A stretch of 64,000 nt of DNA. Origin: HGM04593 sp045589695 (GTDB taxonomy: Bacteria; Bacteroidota; Bacteroidia; Bacteroidales; Bacteroidaceae). Below, piece by piece: positions 1 to 8,745 of this stretch. Location of the stretch: the NCBI GenBank assembly GCA_045589695.1, contig JAZNPP010000034.1, positions 62,001 to 126,000 on the forward strand, given 5' to 3'. Position numbers and translations under genes: made by a program. The notes below the pieces were generated by a model. It ran no database searches. It was given only the letters and a program-made list of their open reading frames with translations, and was not told the DNA's origin. Position 1 is the stretch's first letter. Each line of letters starts with the position of its first letter.

Positions 1-831
1 ATTCTCGCTGTAGCCTGTATTGTAAATGATTGCGGCCTCAATGGGTATTCCGTTCTTTTCGGTGTTAAGGTATATCACTTCTCCGATGAGCGGGGTGCGT
101 GATGAATCGATATATCTGACGAATTCTCTCAATCCTTCTGTAGAGTAGAATGTTTCGCTCATGAAGTTGCCGTTCTCGTCGGCCTGACGCTCGTCTGTAA
201 GCGTGATTGTTATGCCTGCATTGAGGTATGCTAATTCGCGCAATCGTGTGGCGAGTATCTGGTATTGGTATTCCGACACGATGAATATTGAGTCATCGGG
301 CTGGAATGTCTGCTTTGTGCCTCTGAGGTCTGTGTCCCCGACGCAGTGAACGGCCTCAAGCGGTTTGCCGCACGAATAGTTCTGGACATAGTGCTTGCCC
401 TCGCGGAAAACCTCGGTCTTCATGTGTTTTGACAATGCGTTCACGCATGATACGCCAACGCCGTGCAAGCCTCCTGAAACCTTGTAGGAATCTTTGTTGA
501 ATTTGCCTCCGGCGTGCAGCACGGTCATCACGACCTCGAGCGCCGAGCGCCCTTCCTTTTCATGCATGTCTACGGGGATGCCTCGGCCGTTATCCATAAC
601 GGTGATCGAGTTGCCGGGGTTGATAGTTACGTTTATGTGTGTACAGAAGCCCGCCATAGCCTCGTCAATGGCGTTGTCGACGACCTCGTATACCAGGTGG
701 TGAAGTCCTTTTTCGCTAATGTCGCCAATGTACATCGCCGGGCGTTTGCGTACCGCTTCCAGTCCCTCTAAGACCTGGATACTGTCGGCCGAATAGTTGG
801 CTGCCGCATCCTTATTTATTTCTTCGCTCAT
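1..831 (-). CDS. gyrB: DNA gyrase subunit B, N-terminal part (runs off the window)
   Basis: ATPase subunit of DNA gyrase, which with GyrA introduces negative supercoils into DNA. The 277 visible codons hold the GHKL ATPase domain: EVVDNAIDEAMAG (Mg-ATP binding Asn/Asp helix), DNGRGIPV, and the glycine-rich ATP lid GGLHGVG. The last visible residues, IIYNTGYSEN, match the GyrB transducer region. ParE is the alternative, but the N-terminus (VLEGLEAVRKRPAMYIG) and the transducer fit GyrB better. The start is the ATG at 831, and a near-ideal promoter lies about 30 bp upstream. The 3' part lies outside the window. Confidence 0.93.
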   Translation of the reverse strand, partial: MSEEINKDAAANYSADSIQVLEGLEAVRKRPAMYIGDISEKGLHHLVYEVVDNAIDEAMAGFCTHINVTINPGNSITVMDNGRGIPVDMHEKEGRSALEVVMTVLHAGGKFNKDSYKVSGGLHGVGVSCVNALSKHMKTEVFREGKHYVQNYSCGKPLEAVHCVGDTDLRGTKQTFQPDDSIFIVSEYQYQILATRLRELAYLNAGITITLTDERQADENGNFMSETFYSTEGLREFVRYIDSSRTPLIGEVIYLNTEKNGIPIEAAIIYNTGYSEN

Positions 832-860
832 AAATGTTTCTACTAAACAAAATAACTGAA

Positions 861-892
861 CAAAGTTAATGAAAATCGCTCTTTTTTGCAAA
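861..892 (-). promoter_or_regulatory. gyrB promoter, Bacteroidota type
   Basis: On the minus strand, TTTG (889-892) and TAACTTTG (861-868) are separated by exactly 20 nt. This matches the Bacteroidota primary-sigma consensus TTTG-N19-21-TAnnTTTG. Transcription should begin near 855, giving a leader of about 25 nt before the gyrB ATG. Confidence 0.75.
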
Positions 893-995
893 GAATGTTT
901 CCCGAAAAGTTGCTATATTTTTCGCAATTCTTCAGAAAATTTTCGCCGGGCGATTTCTGTAACTCAATTCAGTTTATAGGTGCCGCAACACGAAA

Positions 996-1018
996 AGGCT
1001 GGATGTGAAATCCAGCCT
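996..1018 (-). terminator. Intrinsic terminator of rpsT
   Basis: A 9-bp inverted repeat AGGCTGGAT / ATCCAGCCT has a 5-nt loop. On the minus strand it is followed by a short T run (996-993). It lies about 30 bp past the rpsT stop codon and separates rpsT from the gyrB promoter. Confidence 0.75.
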
Positions 1019-1048
1019 CTTGTTCGGTAAATATATGTTTCAATAAAA

Positions 1049-1303
1049 TTAGGCTAACTTTGCGATTTTAGCGCACAAACCAGACTTCAGGTTGGCAGCT
1101 TTATTCTTGTGGATAAGACCGCGCTTAGCCATTCTGTCGAGCATCTTCTGAACTTCGGGGAACTTAGCCAAAGCCTCGTTCTTGTCTGTGATAGCGCGAA
1201 GGCCGCGAACTGCAGAACGCATGTTTTTGCCGAAGTAACGGTTCTGAAGATTTCTCTTCTCTGTCTGTCTGATTCTCTTAAGTGATGATTTGTGGTTTGC
1301 CAT
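1049..1303 (-). CDS. rpsT: 30S ribosomal protein S20
   Basis: Small basic primary 16S rRNA-binding protein that helps assemble the 30S body. The 84 residues begin MANHKSSLKRIRQTEKR, the standard S20 start, and the protein is Lys/Arg-rich and helical throughout, as expected for a family of about 84-90 aa. The gene starts 30 nt after the 3' end of tRNA-Glu. No promoter motif lies between them, so the two are probably one transcript from the promoter at 1466-1496. A hairpin at 996-1018 ends it. Confidence 0.96.
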   Translation of the reverse strand: MANHKSSLKRIRQTEKRNLQNRYFGKNMRSAVRGLRAITDKNEALAKFPEVQKMLDRMAKRGLIHKNKAANLKSGLCAKIAKLA

Positions 1304-1333
1304 CTCTTTAATATGTTTTTTTAGTTTTACTTG

Positions 1334-1405
1334 TAGCCCATAGGGGAATCGAACCCCTCTTTCAAGAATGAAAATCTTGCGTCCTAGCCGATAGACGAAT
1401 GGGCC
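1334..1405 (-). tRNA. tRNA-Glu (anticodon UUC)
   Basis: The 72-nt cloverleaf reads on the minus strand. The acceptor strand GGCCCAT pairs with ATGGGCT (one G-U pair at the end), and the discriminator base is A. The anticodon stem CAAGA/TCTTG encloses the loop TTTTCAT with anticodon TTC. The T arm AGGGG-TTCGATT-CCCCT is perfect. The 3' CCA is not encoded and must be added after transcription. It lies directly upstream of rpsT. Confidence 0.96.
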
Positions 1406-1465
1406 GGCCTTAGAAATAACCCCTTTTGAGGGTCTTTTTAGCCTGTTTGGTGGCTAAAGCGAATG

Positions 1466-1496
1466 CAAAGGTACAACCTTTTTTTAATTTGGCAAA
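1466..1496 (-). promoter_or_regulatory. Promoter of the tRNA-Glu/rpsT unit
   Basis: On the minus strand, TTTG (1493-1496) and TACCTTTG (1466-1473) are separated by 19 nt, a full match to the Bacteroidota consensus. The box lies about 60 bp before the tRNA. It is the only good promoter upstream of rpsT. Confidence 0.75.
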
Positions 1497-1621
1497 TAAA
1501 TTCGACTTTTTTTTATAGTTTTGTCATATAAATGGTCCTGAACGGTCCTTCTAAATCACGAAACCATATGAATTTTGAGTAATACGGCTACAGCTTTGCA
1601 AGCGATGCGCCCCAAATATTT

Positions 1622-2347
1622 ATGATTGAGAAATTCGACGGCATAGTCCTGCGTACCTTAAAATATAACGACTCTCTTATGATAGTCGATATATATACAC
1701 GCCAATGCGGGCGTGCTTCTTTCCTTGCTTCTTCTTCGAGAAGCAAGCGGAACCGTGGCAAGAGCGTGCTTTTCCAGCCTCTTGCAATGCTCTCTTTTAC
1801 AGCGTCGTGCAAGCAAGGAAAGCGTCTTCCTCGCATAAGCGATGTCCAGCCCTATTCAATGTACTCCACAATCCCGTTCAACGTGGTCAAATCGTCAATA
1901 GCCCTGTTTCTTTCCGAAGTGCTTACATTCGCTCTGCGCGAAGAGGAAGGCGACGAATCGCTGTTCAACTTTCTTGACCGTTCGCTGACTTTGTTCGACA
2001 ATCTTGAACACGGATACTCCGACTTCCATTTGGTGTTCATGTCGCAGCTCCTGCGTTACCTCGGAATATATCCTAACATCGAAAGCGGCATGCCGAATTC
2101 CTATCTTGACTTGGCGCAAGGCTGTTTTGTGAGGGAACATCCTCTGCATCCCAACTTTCTGATGCCTCAGGAGTGGGAACCTTTCGCCGAACTGCTGCGT
2201 ACAGGATACGAGTCGATGCACACGCTTTCTCTAAACAGAAAATTGCGAGGGGAATACCTCGCAATTCTTACTGAATACTACCGTCTTCATGTTCCCGGCT
2301 TTCCGCAGCTGAAATCTTTAGAAATTCTAAAGGAACTGTTCGATTAG
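1622..2347 (+). CDS. recO: DNA repair protein RecO
   Basis: RecO works with RecF and RecR to load RecA onto SSB-coated single-stranded DNA at gaps. The 241 residues start with the family's N-terminal OB-fold (MIEKFDGIVLRTLKYNDSLM) and continue into the helical domain. The short form without an obvious zinc-finger cysteine cluster is usual in this phylum. A possible -7 box TAGTTTTG sits at 1516-1523, about 100 nt upstream, but its -33 spacing is too long, so the promoter is uncertain. The 3' end overlaps the convergent yqeY-type gene by 4 nt. Confidence 0.9.
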   Translation: MIEKFDGIVLRTLKYNDSLMIVDIYTRQCGRASFLASSSRSKRNRGKSVLFQPLAMLSFTASCKQGKRLPRISDVQPYSMYSTIPFNVVKSSIALFLSEVLTFALREEEGDESLFNFLDRSLTLFDNLEHGYSDFHLVFMSQLLRYLGIYPNIESGMPNSYLDLAQGCFVREHPLHPNFLMPQEWEPFAELLRTGYESMHTLSLNRKLRGEYLAILTEYYRLHVPGFPQLKSLEILKELFD

Positions 2348-2799
2348 TTGTTGTTCAACAGCTGCTTGACAATAGTTGAAATCATTTTGCCTTCGGCCTT
2401 GCCGGCAAGCTGCTTTGTAGCGGCACCCATGACCTTTCCCATGTCCTGAGGTCCTGTTGCGCCCGTCTGTGCGACAATCTCTTTCAAAACGGCCGTAACC
2501 TCTTCCTCACTCATCTGCTTGGGCAGGTAACGTTCCATTACGGCAACTTGCGCAAGCTCCTCCTGCGCAAGTTCAGGACGGTTCTGGCTGCTGTAAAGTT
2601 CCGCAGACTCCTTGCCCTGCTTCACGAGTTTCTGGATAAGCTTTATTGCAGTCTCGTCACTTACAGTGTCGCCTGCGCCAGGAGCTGTCTTTGCTTCAAG
2701 AAGCACCTTCTTTATGTTTCTCAGTGTGTCAAGAGCAACCTTGTCCTTAGCTTTCATAGCTTCCTTGATATCGTTGCTTATAATGTCAAATAGTTCCAT
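2344..2799 (-). CDS. GatB/YqeY domain protein
   Basis: A 151-residue stand-alone YqeY-type protein, related to the C-terminal tail domain of the GatB amidotransferase subunit that contacts tRNA. The family pattern is clear: the N-terminal helix LFDIISNDIKEAMKAKDK, then LRNIKKVLLEA, the central YLPKQMSEEE, and the C-terminal GATGPQDMGKVMGAA. The precise function of the family is not established. The gene is the last of the leftward division cluster, 30 nt after ftsZ, and is probably cotranscribed with it. It overlaps the end of recO by 4 nt, tail to tail. Confidence 0.9.
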   Translation of the reverse strand: MELFDIISNDIKEAMKAKDKVALDTLRNIKKVLLEAKTAPGAGDTVSDETAIKLIQKLVKQGKESAELYSSQNRPELAQEELAQVAVMERYLPKQMSEEEVTAVLKEIVAQTGATGPQDMGKVMGAATKQLAGKAEGKMISTIVKQLLNNN

Positions 2800-2829
2800 A
2801 ACTGTTAATTTTTATTCTCCTTTTATCTT

Positions 2830-4122
2830 TTAATTCTCTTCTTCAAGTAACGCGGTGCCGGCCATAGCTGTAATCTTTTCAAGATCCTGCGCTGTGCGGC
2901 TGTATGCGGGCGAGTTGTCTATAGCCGCCAGGAACTCTTCGTTGTGCATCTCGTCGCCTTTGAATATGTATACCTTAAAGTCGGGCTTGTAGAATACCTC
3001 AACCATGCTGTTAAGCTTCTCTTCCTCTCTTTTTCTTCTATTCTGCTCTTCAATAGATAGTTTTTCGACAATATCCTCTTCTGCCTGTATGACAGGTCTC
3101 ATGTCAGGGATGTCTTTCATGCCGAATCCAGTGGCAAGCACAGTTACTTTAACCTCGCCCTCCTGCAGGTTGAGGTCTTTGCTCAAGCCCCAGATAAGTT
3201 CAATATTCTCGTCCTTGAACTGCTGCATGAACGCTTCGACTTCTCCCATCTCTTCAACACGTATCGGGTCATTGGGGTTCTCGTATATGTTGAAAAGAAT
3301 CTTTTTCGACTTGTAAATATCGTTGTCGTTAAGCAACGGAGAGTGCATGGCGTTGCGGAATGCACGCGAAACACGCATCTCGCCCTTTTCAATGCCGTAG
3401 CTCATTATAGCGACGCCTCCGTCCTTGAGTATCTTCTTTACATCACGGAAGTCGAGGTTGATTGTGCCGCGGGCAGTGATAAGCTCGGCAATACTCTTGG
3501 TTGCTGTCGTAAGCACGTCGTCCACGATGCGGAATCCTTCGGCTACATTCACCTTCGGGTACATATCGATAAGACGCTGGTTATTTATAACAAGCAACGC
3601 ATCGACATGCTTCGCTATCTCTATTACGCCCTTGAGCGCCTGCTTTATCTTGCCGGTCATCTCGAATTTGAAGGGAATAGTTACGATGCCTACTGTAAGT
3701 ATGCCTAATTCTTTCGCTATCTCGGCAATTACGGGAGCCGCTCCAGTGCCTGTTCCGCCGCCCATTCCGGCTGTGATGAAAGCCATCTTAGTACCGTCGT
3801 TAAACAGGCCTGCAATCTCTTCACGGCTCTCTTCTGCCGCGCGGCGAGCGACTGCCGGGTCGTTTCCGGCTCCCAGTCCTTCGGTTATCTTCTCTCCTAA
3901 CTGTACCTTCTTCGGTATCGGGGAGTTCTGCAACGCCTGCATATCGGTATTGCATACCACGAATGATACATTGTGTATGCCTTTACGGTACATGTTCTGT
4001 ACTGCATTGCTTCCTCCTCCGCCAACACCTATAACCTTTATAATTCTTGGAGCATCTGTCGGTATCGCAAAAGGAAGGCTCTTTTTTGTCTGTTCGTTCA
4101 TATCCATACTCTGTTGTATCAT
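2830..4122 (-). CDS. ftsZ: Cell division protein FtsZ
   Basis: Tubulin-like GTPase that forms the Z ring. The 430-aa protein has the GTP-binding tubulin signature GGGTGTGAAPVIAEIAKE at about residue 115, the N-terminal VIGVGGGGSNAV, and the T7-loop region NLDFRDVKKIL that completes the neighbour's active site. After the globular part comes a charged linker. The tail holds DNSPAYSR, a weak match to the conserved C-terminal peptide, about 25 residues before the end rather than at it. The ATG at 4122 lies 3 nt after the ftsA stop. Internal ATGs (codons 6 and 8) are possible starts. Confidence 0.97.
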   Translation of the reverse strand: MIQQSMDMNEQTKKSLPFAIPTDAPRIIKVIGVGGGGSNAVQNMYRKGIHNVSFVVCNTDMQALQNSPIPKKVQLGEKITEGLGAGNDPAVARRAAEESREEIAGLFNDGTKMAFITAGMGGGTGTGAAPVIAEIAKELGILTVGIVTIPFKFEMTGKIKQALKGVIEIAKHVDALLVINNQRLIDMYPKVNVAEGFRIVDDVLTTATKSIAELITARGTINLDFRDVKKILKDGGVAIMSYGIEKGEMRVSRAFRNAMHSPLLNDNDIYKSKKILFNIYENPNDPIRVEEMGEVEAFMQQFKDENIELIWGLSKDLNLQEGEVKVTVLATGFGMKDIPDMRPVIQAEEDIVEKLSIEEQNRRKREEEKLNSMVEVFYKPDFKVYIFKGDEMHNEEFLAAIDNSPAYSRTAQDLEKITAMAGTALLEEEN

Positions 4123-4125
4123 TTA

Positions 4126-5469
4126 TCAAATGTCGTCATTGTTGTCTTCTCCCTCATCTTCGGTCACCTGTCCCACAAACTCGAACGTGGTTTGCTTGAA
4201 CCTCTCCATCAATGTCTTTAATTTTGATTCCGATTTCTTGCCGCTGTTGTTTTTGCTGCCATTCTTCTTTCCCTCAGCTCTATTTTCATTTTCGGCAAAC
4301 GGTTCCTCATCGAAGATGCTCTGTTCAACAGGCTGTGCCGGCAGAACAGCAGGCTTCAGTTCTTCGCAGCAATTCTCGTTGCCAAGCTTCAGCAGGCTGT
4401 AGAGCGCTGTCGAGAATATGCCGTTTATATTTACTCCGCTGCTGCTTACGAGGCTGAACTGCGGCTCTGATATGATATCGCAATTGAAGTTGGAAAGGTA
4501 CTCTTCAAACAGGATGTTTAGATTTTTCAGCTTGGAGCCGCCGCCGGTAAATATTATATGCCCGATATTCTCTCCCGACTCTTCAATCTGGTACTTTACA
4601 TTCTGAAGAATTTCGCACATTCTGGCGTTGATGACGTTGTTTATGGTGTCGCCGTCAATTGTCGGGTGGTCTGCATATTGTGACTTGTATCCTCTTGTAA
4701 TCTTTATCTCTTCGGCTTCATCGCGCGAAATCTGAAGCGAACAGAGGTCCATTGTCACATTGTCGCTTCCGAGCGGCAGGACGACAAGCTTGCGCATCAT
4801 TTCATTGTTATATACGGCAACGGTAGTAGTGTCTGCTCCGATATTCACAAGGGAGCAGCCGTTGCGGCGAGCGTCGTTCGATAATATGATGTCCGCATCC
4901 ATGCGGGCAGCACAGAAACTGTCGGCAATTTCAATGTCCGCCTGCCTGAAGCTCTCGTTGAGCTGGTTTAGGTACTGCTCCTTTACAACAATGTTCAGGT
5001 AGTTGCTTTCTATCAGCCTTGTCGGGGCGCCGACGGGGTTCTTGTCTATCTTGCCGTCGAGCCTGTACTCCTGGTCGATAGTCTGCACTCTTGTATAGCC
5101 CTCGGGGGCATTGAACGTGCTGTCGTTCTCGTCGGCCATGCTGTTGATTATCTCTGGGGTAATTTTCGTGTAGCTTTCGAACTCTCTTGTTACCTTTGAC
5201 CTTATTGAGCAGACGGTGAGTCCGGCCAATGACACGTAAGCCCTCTTTATCTCGACATTGTCGAGGTTGCTTTCAAGCGAGTTGATAATGCAGTTTATGG
5301 CATTGCTTGTCTCGTCTACGTTGCGCACGACACCCTTTGAGACAAAACCTGTGACGGGCATGCTTGCGGCAGCCAGAATCTTTATCCCCTCATAGGTCTT
5401 GACACCGACTGTACCCGAAATCTTCGACGAGCTTATCTCGATAGCCGTTATGTAATCTGTTCTTCCCAT
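4126..5469 (-). CDS. ftsA: Cell division protein FtsA
   Basis: Actin-like ATPase that tethers FtsZ to the membrane and recruits the divisome. The 447 residues show the actin-fold phosphate loops (IEISSSKISGTVG near the N-terminus, NIGADTTTVAVY in the middle, IIFTGGGSKLKNL as the adenosine motif) and the 1C/SHS2 insertion (VKRAYVSLAG-like region). The likely amphipathic membrane helix (TLMERFKQTTFEFVGQ) is followed by an acidic tail EDEGEDNNDDI, whereas the helix is usually terminal. It is tightly spaced between ftsQ (2 nt) and ftsZ (3 nt). Confidence 0.95.
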   Translation of the reverse strand: MGRTDYITAIEISSSKISGTVGVKTYEGIKILAAASMPVTGFVSKGVVRNVDETSNAINCIINSLESNLDNVEIKRAYVSLAGLTVCSIRSKVTREFESYTKITPEIINSMADENDSTFNAPEGYTRVQTIDQEYRLDGKIDKNPVGAPTRLIESNYLNIVVKEQYLNQLNESFRQADIEIADSFCAARMDADIILSNDARRNGCSLVNIGADTTTVAVYNNEMMRKLVVLPLGSDNVTMDLCSLQISRDEAEEIKITRGYKSQYADHPTIDGDTINNVINARMCEILQNVKYQIEESGENIGHIIFTGGGSKLKNLNILFEEYLSNFNCDIISEPQFSLVSSSGVNINGIFSTALYSLLKLGNENCCEELKPAVLPAQPVEQSIFDEEPFAENENRAEGKKNGSKNNSGKKSESKLKTLMERFKQTTFEFVGQVTEDEGEDNNDDI

Positions 5470-5471
5470 AT

Positions 5472-6209
5472 TTATCTTTTATCTTTTTTGGTACATATAA
5501 CCTTGTCGCTGAATTCTATGTTTATCTTGCTGTATTTATTCCAGCCGATGTTGTTCATTCCCTCTTTGTAGAATGTATAGAGCTTGTCGAACTTGCTTTC
5601 GATATCCTTTGCAGCTCCGAACTCGATCACTTGGTTCCCGACTCTGGGAATCATGGTAATCTTGCCGTTCTTGTCAATGTAAATCTGCTCTATCTGCGAT
5701 TTCCAGAATTCTTCGCTGTCTATAATGTCTGCAATATCACGCAGCTCGTTCGATGCTATGCTGTCGTTTATATATCCGCTCGCGACAGGCAGGTAAAGGG
5801 CTTTTTCTATTCCATGTATAATGTCGCCCTTGCTGTCGATGTGGTACTGCTTGCTGTTTTCGTCATATATTTTCAGCACCGGTTTCTTGCTTCTTACATT
5901 GACTATTACATGCCCTTTGACGCTTTTGTAGACCTGGCAGTCGTCAATGAGCGAAACAGCTTTCAATGCGTCTTCAATATCCTGGCAGTTGAACTCTTCG
6001 AGGTTCTTGCCTGTAGGGTCAAGTCCTTTTCTCTCTATTATGTCATGAATGTCGTCGGCGTTTATAATGTTCAGTTCATTGTCAAGCATGCTCACAATCA
6101 CATCTTTGCATTCCCCGCTCTTCTCAAGAGAGGGAATCCCGATAAAGGCGAATAGGGCATATCCGACAAATATCGACACGACAAGGTATTTCGCTATTTT
6201 TCTAAACAT
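5472..6209 (-). CDS. ftsQ: Cell division protein FtsQ (DivIB type)
   Basis: Bitopic divisome protein that connects FtsA/FtsZ-side components with FtsL and FtsW/FtsI. The 245-aa protein has one N-terminal membrane helix (YLVVSIFVGYALFAFIG, residues about 8-24) and then a POTRA-like segment with the beta strand VIVNVRSKKPVLKIYD. Sequence conservation of FtsQ is low in this phylum, so the call rests on topology, length and its fixed place between murC and ftsA. Its ATG overlaps the murC stop (TAATG), which suggests translational coupling. Confidence 0.88.
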   Translation of the reverse strand: MFRKIAKYLVVSIFVGYALFAFIGIPSLEKSGECKDVIVSMLDNELNIINADDIHDIIERKGLDPTGKNLEEFNCQDIEDALKAVSLIDDCQVYKSVKGHVIVNVRSKKPVLKIYDENSKQYHIDSKGDIIHGIEKALYLPVASGYINDSIASNELRDIADIIDSEEFWKSQIEQIYIDKNGKITMIPRVGNQVIEFGAAKDIESKFDKLYTFYKEGMNNIGWNKYSKINIEFSDKVICTKKDKR

Positions 6210-7591
6210 TATCTATTTTCAAGTATCTCTTTTATCTGTTTCATTTCATTCTCAATATCTCCTGCTCCAAGCACAACAAGAACCTCGATACCGTTCTTCT
6301 CGTTCTCGACACATGCGATGACATCTTCTCTTCGGCACATAGCCTTATCGGTCTGCGGTCCTATGCAATCATATATCAGTTTGCTTGTGACTCCCGGTAT
6401 CGGTTTTTCGCGTGCCGGGTAAATATCGGCAAGTATAACCTTGTCGAAGAGCGAAAGGCTCTGCGCGAACTCCTTGTAGAAGTCGGCTGTACGGCTGAAC
6501 AGGTGCGGCTGGAATATTGCAGTGATTTTCTTGTCGCTGTAAAGCTCCTTCAGCGAGGCTGCGCACGCCTTTACCTCGTCCGGGTGGTGGGCGTAGTCGC
6601 TGAGCAGTACAAGGTCCTCGCTCTTTATGTGAAAGTCGAAGCGTCTGTCGGCACCGGCGAAACTTGCCATGCCGCTCTTTATCTCTTCTGCTGTCGCGCC
6701 GCAAATCTCTGCCATAGCCATAGCCGTAATGCCGTTCTCGATGTTTATGCTTACAGGGACTCCAAGCTCTACGTCATTAATGCGTTGCCAGGGTGAAACA
6801 TAGTCTATCACAATCCTGCCGTTCCCAATTCTTATGTTCTCGGCGCGGAAATCTCCGCTCTCTCTTCCGTATGTGTATACTTTGACACCTTCCTTGACTC
6901 TCGGTTTCACTTCAAGTCCTTCGTGTATTATCAGACAGCCGTCTTCTCTTATCCTCTCGGTGAACTGGGCGAAGGCTTCGAGGTAGTTCTCCTTGTTGCC
7001 GTAAATGTCAAGGTGGTCGGCATCGGCCGATGTTATAGTCGCAATGTACGGCTCAAGATGCAGGAATGAACGGTCATACTCATCGGCCTCAACGACTATA
7101 AGGTCGCTCTTCTCGCTCAAGAGAAGGTTGCTTCTGTAGTTCTTTGAGATACCTCCCAAGAATGCCGCGCAATCGACGTGTGACTGGTGCAGCAGATGGG
7201 CTGTCATCGTAGACGTAGTGGTCTTGCCGTGCGTTCCTGCCACGCAGACGCCTCTTCTGTTCTTGGTAACTATGCCAAGTACCTGAGCCCTCTTCATTAC
7301 GCAGAACTCTCCGTTACGGAACAGTTCCCACTCCTTGTGGCCGGCAGGTATCGCAGGCGTGTATACGACAAGTGTGCTTGCCGGGTCCTTGCACTCGTCG
7401 GGAATTAGTTCAATGTTTTCCTCAAAGTGGAGACGCGCGCCCTCTTCGACAAGACGTCCGGTAAGTTCGCTCGGCGTGCGGTCATACCCGGCAACGAATT
7501 TTCCCTCGCTTATAAAGTAGCGTACAAGGGCGCTCATGCCTATTCCGCCTGCTCCCAGGAAGTAAACCGATTTAATATCTTCGAATCTCAT
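6209..7591 (-). CDS. murC: UDP-N-acetylmuramate--L-alanine ligase
   Basis: ATP-dependent cytosolic ligase that adds L-Ala to UDP-MurNAc, the first amino-acid step of the peptidoglycan stem peptide. The 460 residues show the N-terminal UDP-binding loop FLGAGGIGMSALVRYF, the P-loop GTHGKTTTSTM at about residue 119, the Mur-ligase metal-binding region EADEYDRSFLHL, and the ATP/Mg motif SDYAHHPDEVKA near residue 335. It overlaps both neighbours by one base (TAATG with murG upstream and with ftsQ downstream). Confidence 0.97.
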   Translation of the reverse strand: MRFEDIKSVYFLGAGGIGMSALVRYFISEGKFVAGYDRTPSELTGRLVEEGARLHFEENIELIPDECKDPASTLVVYTPAIPAGHKEWELFRNGEFCVMKRAQVLGIVTKNRRGVCVAGTHGKTTTSTMTAHLLHQSHVDCAAFLGGISKNYRSNLLLSEKSDLIVVEADEYDRSFLHLEPYIATITSADADHLDIYGNKENYLEAFAQFTERIREDGCLIIHEGLEVKPRVKEGVKVYTYGRESGDFRAENIRIGNGRIVIDYVSPWQRINDVELGVPVSINIENGITAMAMAEICGATAEEIKSGMASFAGADRRFDFHIKSEDLVLLSDYAHHPDEVKACAASLKELYSDKKITAIFQPHLFSRTADFYKEFAQSLSLFDKVILADIYPAREKPIPGVTSKLIYDCIGPQTDKAMCRREDVIACVENEKNGIEVLVVLGAGDIENEMKQIKEILENR

Positions 7592-8745
7592 TATTTTATT
7601 TTCTCTTTTTTGCGTCGTGTCTCTTTCTCAATGTATGCTTCGGCAAGCATCACAACCTCGTCGGCTATCACTTCAGCCGCATTAGGACGGCCAAGTTTCT
7701 CCACATTCTTCTCAAGCGTACCAATCTTCTCGGCATCCATTACTGTTTCAACAGCGGTTTTTATCATCTCCTCTTTAGTCCTTGCGTCGGGAACATGTAT
7801 TGCCGCACCCTTCTCGACAAGCGCCATTGCGTTCTTTGTCTGGTGGTCCTCGGATACGTTAGGCGACGGAACAAGGATGACAGCCTTGCCAAGCAGAGCG
7901 AACTCCGATATAGATCCGGCGCCGGCTCGTGAAACGACAAGGTCGGCAGCGCTAAGAGCGTTAGCCATGTTCGAGACGAAGTCGGTAACAATAATATTAT
8001 CAGGCTTGCCCGCTGCGGCTATTCTCTCTTTCATCTCTTCGAAATAGAGCTTTCCTGTCTGCCAGACGAATTGTATTTCCTTGTTTTTTCTAATCAGTTC
8101 AATGTTCGCAAGCACGCCTTCGTTGATGCTTCTTGCGCCAAGACTGCCGCCTACAATGAGAACGCATTTTTTGTTCTCGTCAAGTCCCATAGCTTTAATG
8201 GCTTCGGCGCGGTTGGTCTTCATGTCGATAAGGCTCTTGCGTACAGGGTTCCCTGTCATCTTGATTTTCTCGTGAGGGAAGAAACGTTCCATGCCGTCGT
8301 ATGCGACGCAAATCATCTTTGCCTTGCCTGCAAGAATCTTGTTCGTTACTCCGGCGTAAGAGTTCTGCTCCTGAATGAGGGTCGGAATATTCATCGACGC
8401 CGCCATCTTAAGTGTCGGTCCGCTCGCATATCCGCCTACGCCGACAACGGCGTGCGGAGCGAACTTCCTTATAATCTTCTTTGCCATTCTTTGGCTCTTG
8501 AATATAAGCCAAAGCACTTTGAAGTTTTTGAAAATATTCTTGCGGTCGAAACCTGCAATGGGCAATCCTTTTATTTCGTATCCGGCATCAGGAACACGCT
8601 GCATCTCCATTCTGTTGTCTGCGCCTACAAAAAGAATCTTTGAGTCAGGGTGTTTTCTCTTAATGGCGTCAGCGATAGATATCGCAGGAAAGATATGTCC
8701 TCCTGTTCCGCCTCCGCTGACAATAATTCTGTATTCTTTTTTCAT
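7591..8745 (-). CDS. murG: UDP-GlcNAc:lipid I N-acetylglucosaminyltransferase
   Basis: Peripheral membrane glycosyltransferase (GT28) that converts lipid I to lipid II. At 384 aa it is a typical size. The N-terminal glycine loop SGGGTGGHIFPAISIAD, the second Gly loop VVGVGGYASGP and the C-terminal UDP-GlcNAc site (SRAGAGSISEFALLGKAVILV, cited in part) are present. It ends in a Lys/Arg-rich tail. ATGA overlap with ftsW and TAATG overlap with murC put it inside the coupled cluster. Confidence 0.97.
   Translation of the reverse strand: MKKEYRIIVSGGGTGGHIFPAISIADAIKRKHPDSKILFVGADNRMEMQRVPDAGYEIKGLPIAGFDRKNIFKNFKVLWLIFKSQRMAKKIIRKFAPHAVVGVGGYASGPTLKMAASMNIPTLIQEQNSYAGVTNKILAGKAKMICVAYDGMERFFPHEKIKMTGNPVRKSLIDMKTNRAEAIKAMGLDENKKCVLIVGGSLGARSINEGVLANIELIRKNKEIQFVWQTGKLYFEEMKERIAAAGKPDNIIVTDFVSNMANALSAADLVVSRAGAGSISEFALLGKAVILVPSPNVSEDHQTKNAMALVEKGAAIHVPDARTKEEMIKTAVETVMDAEKIGTLEKNVEKLGRPNAAEVIADEVVMLAEAYIEKETRRKKEKIK

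Noticed and set aside
1516..1523. Promoter of recO
   Set aside because: TAGTTTTG fits a -7 box, but the nearest TTTG is 24 nt upstream and the leader would be about 100 nt; not firm enough to list.
3425..4402. 325-codon Ser-rich open frame on the plus strand
   Set aside because: Antisense to ftsZ and ftsA; its Ser/Thr/Pro bias is what the reverse of these genes gives.
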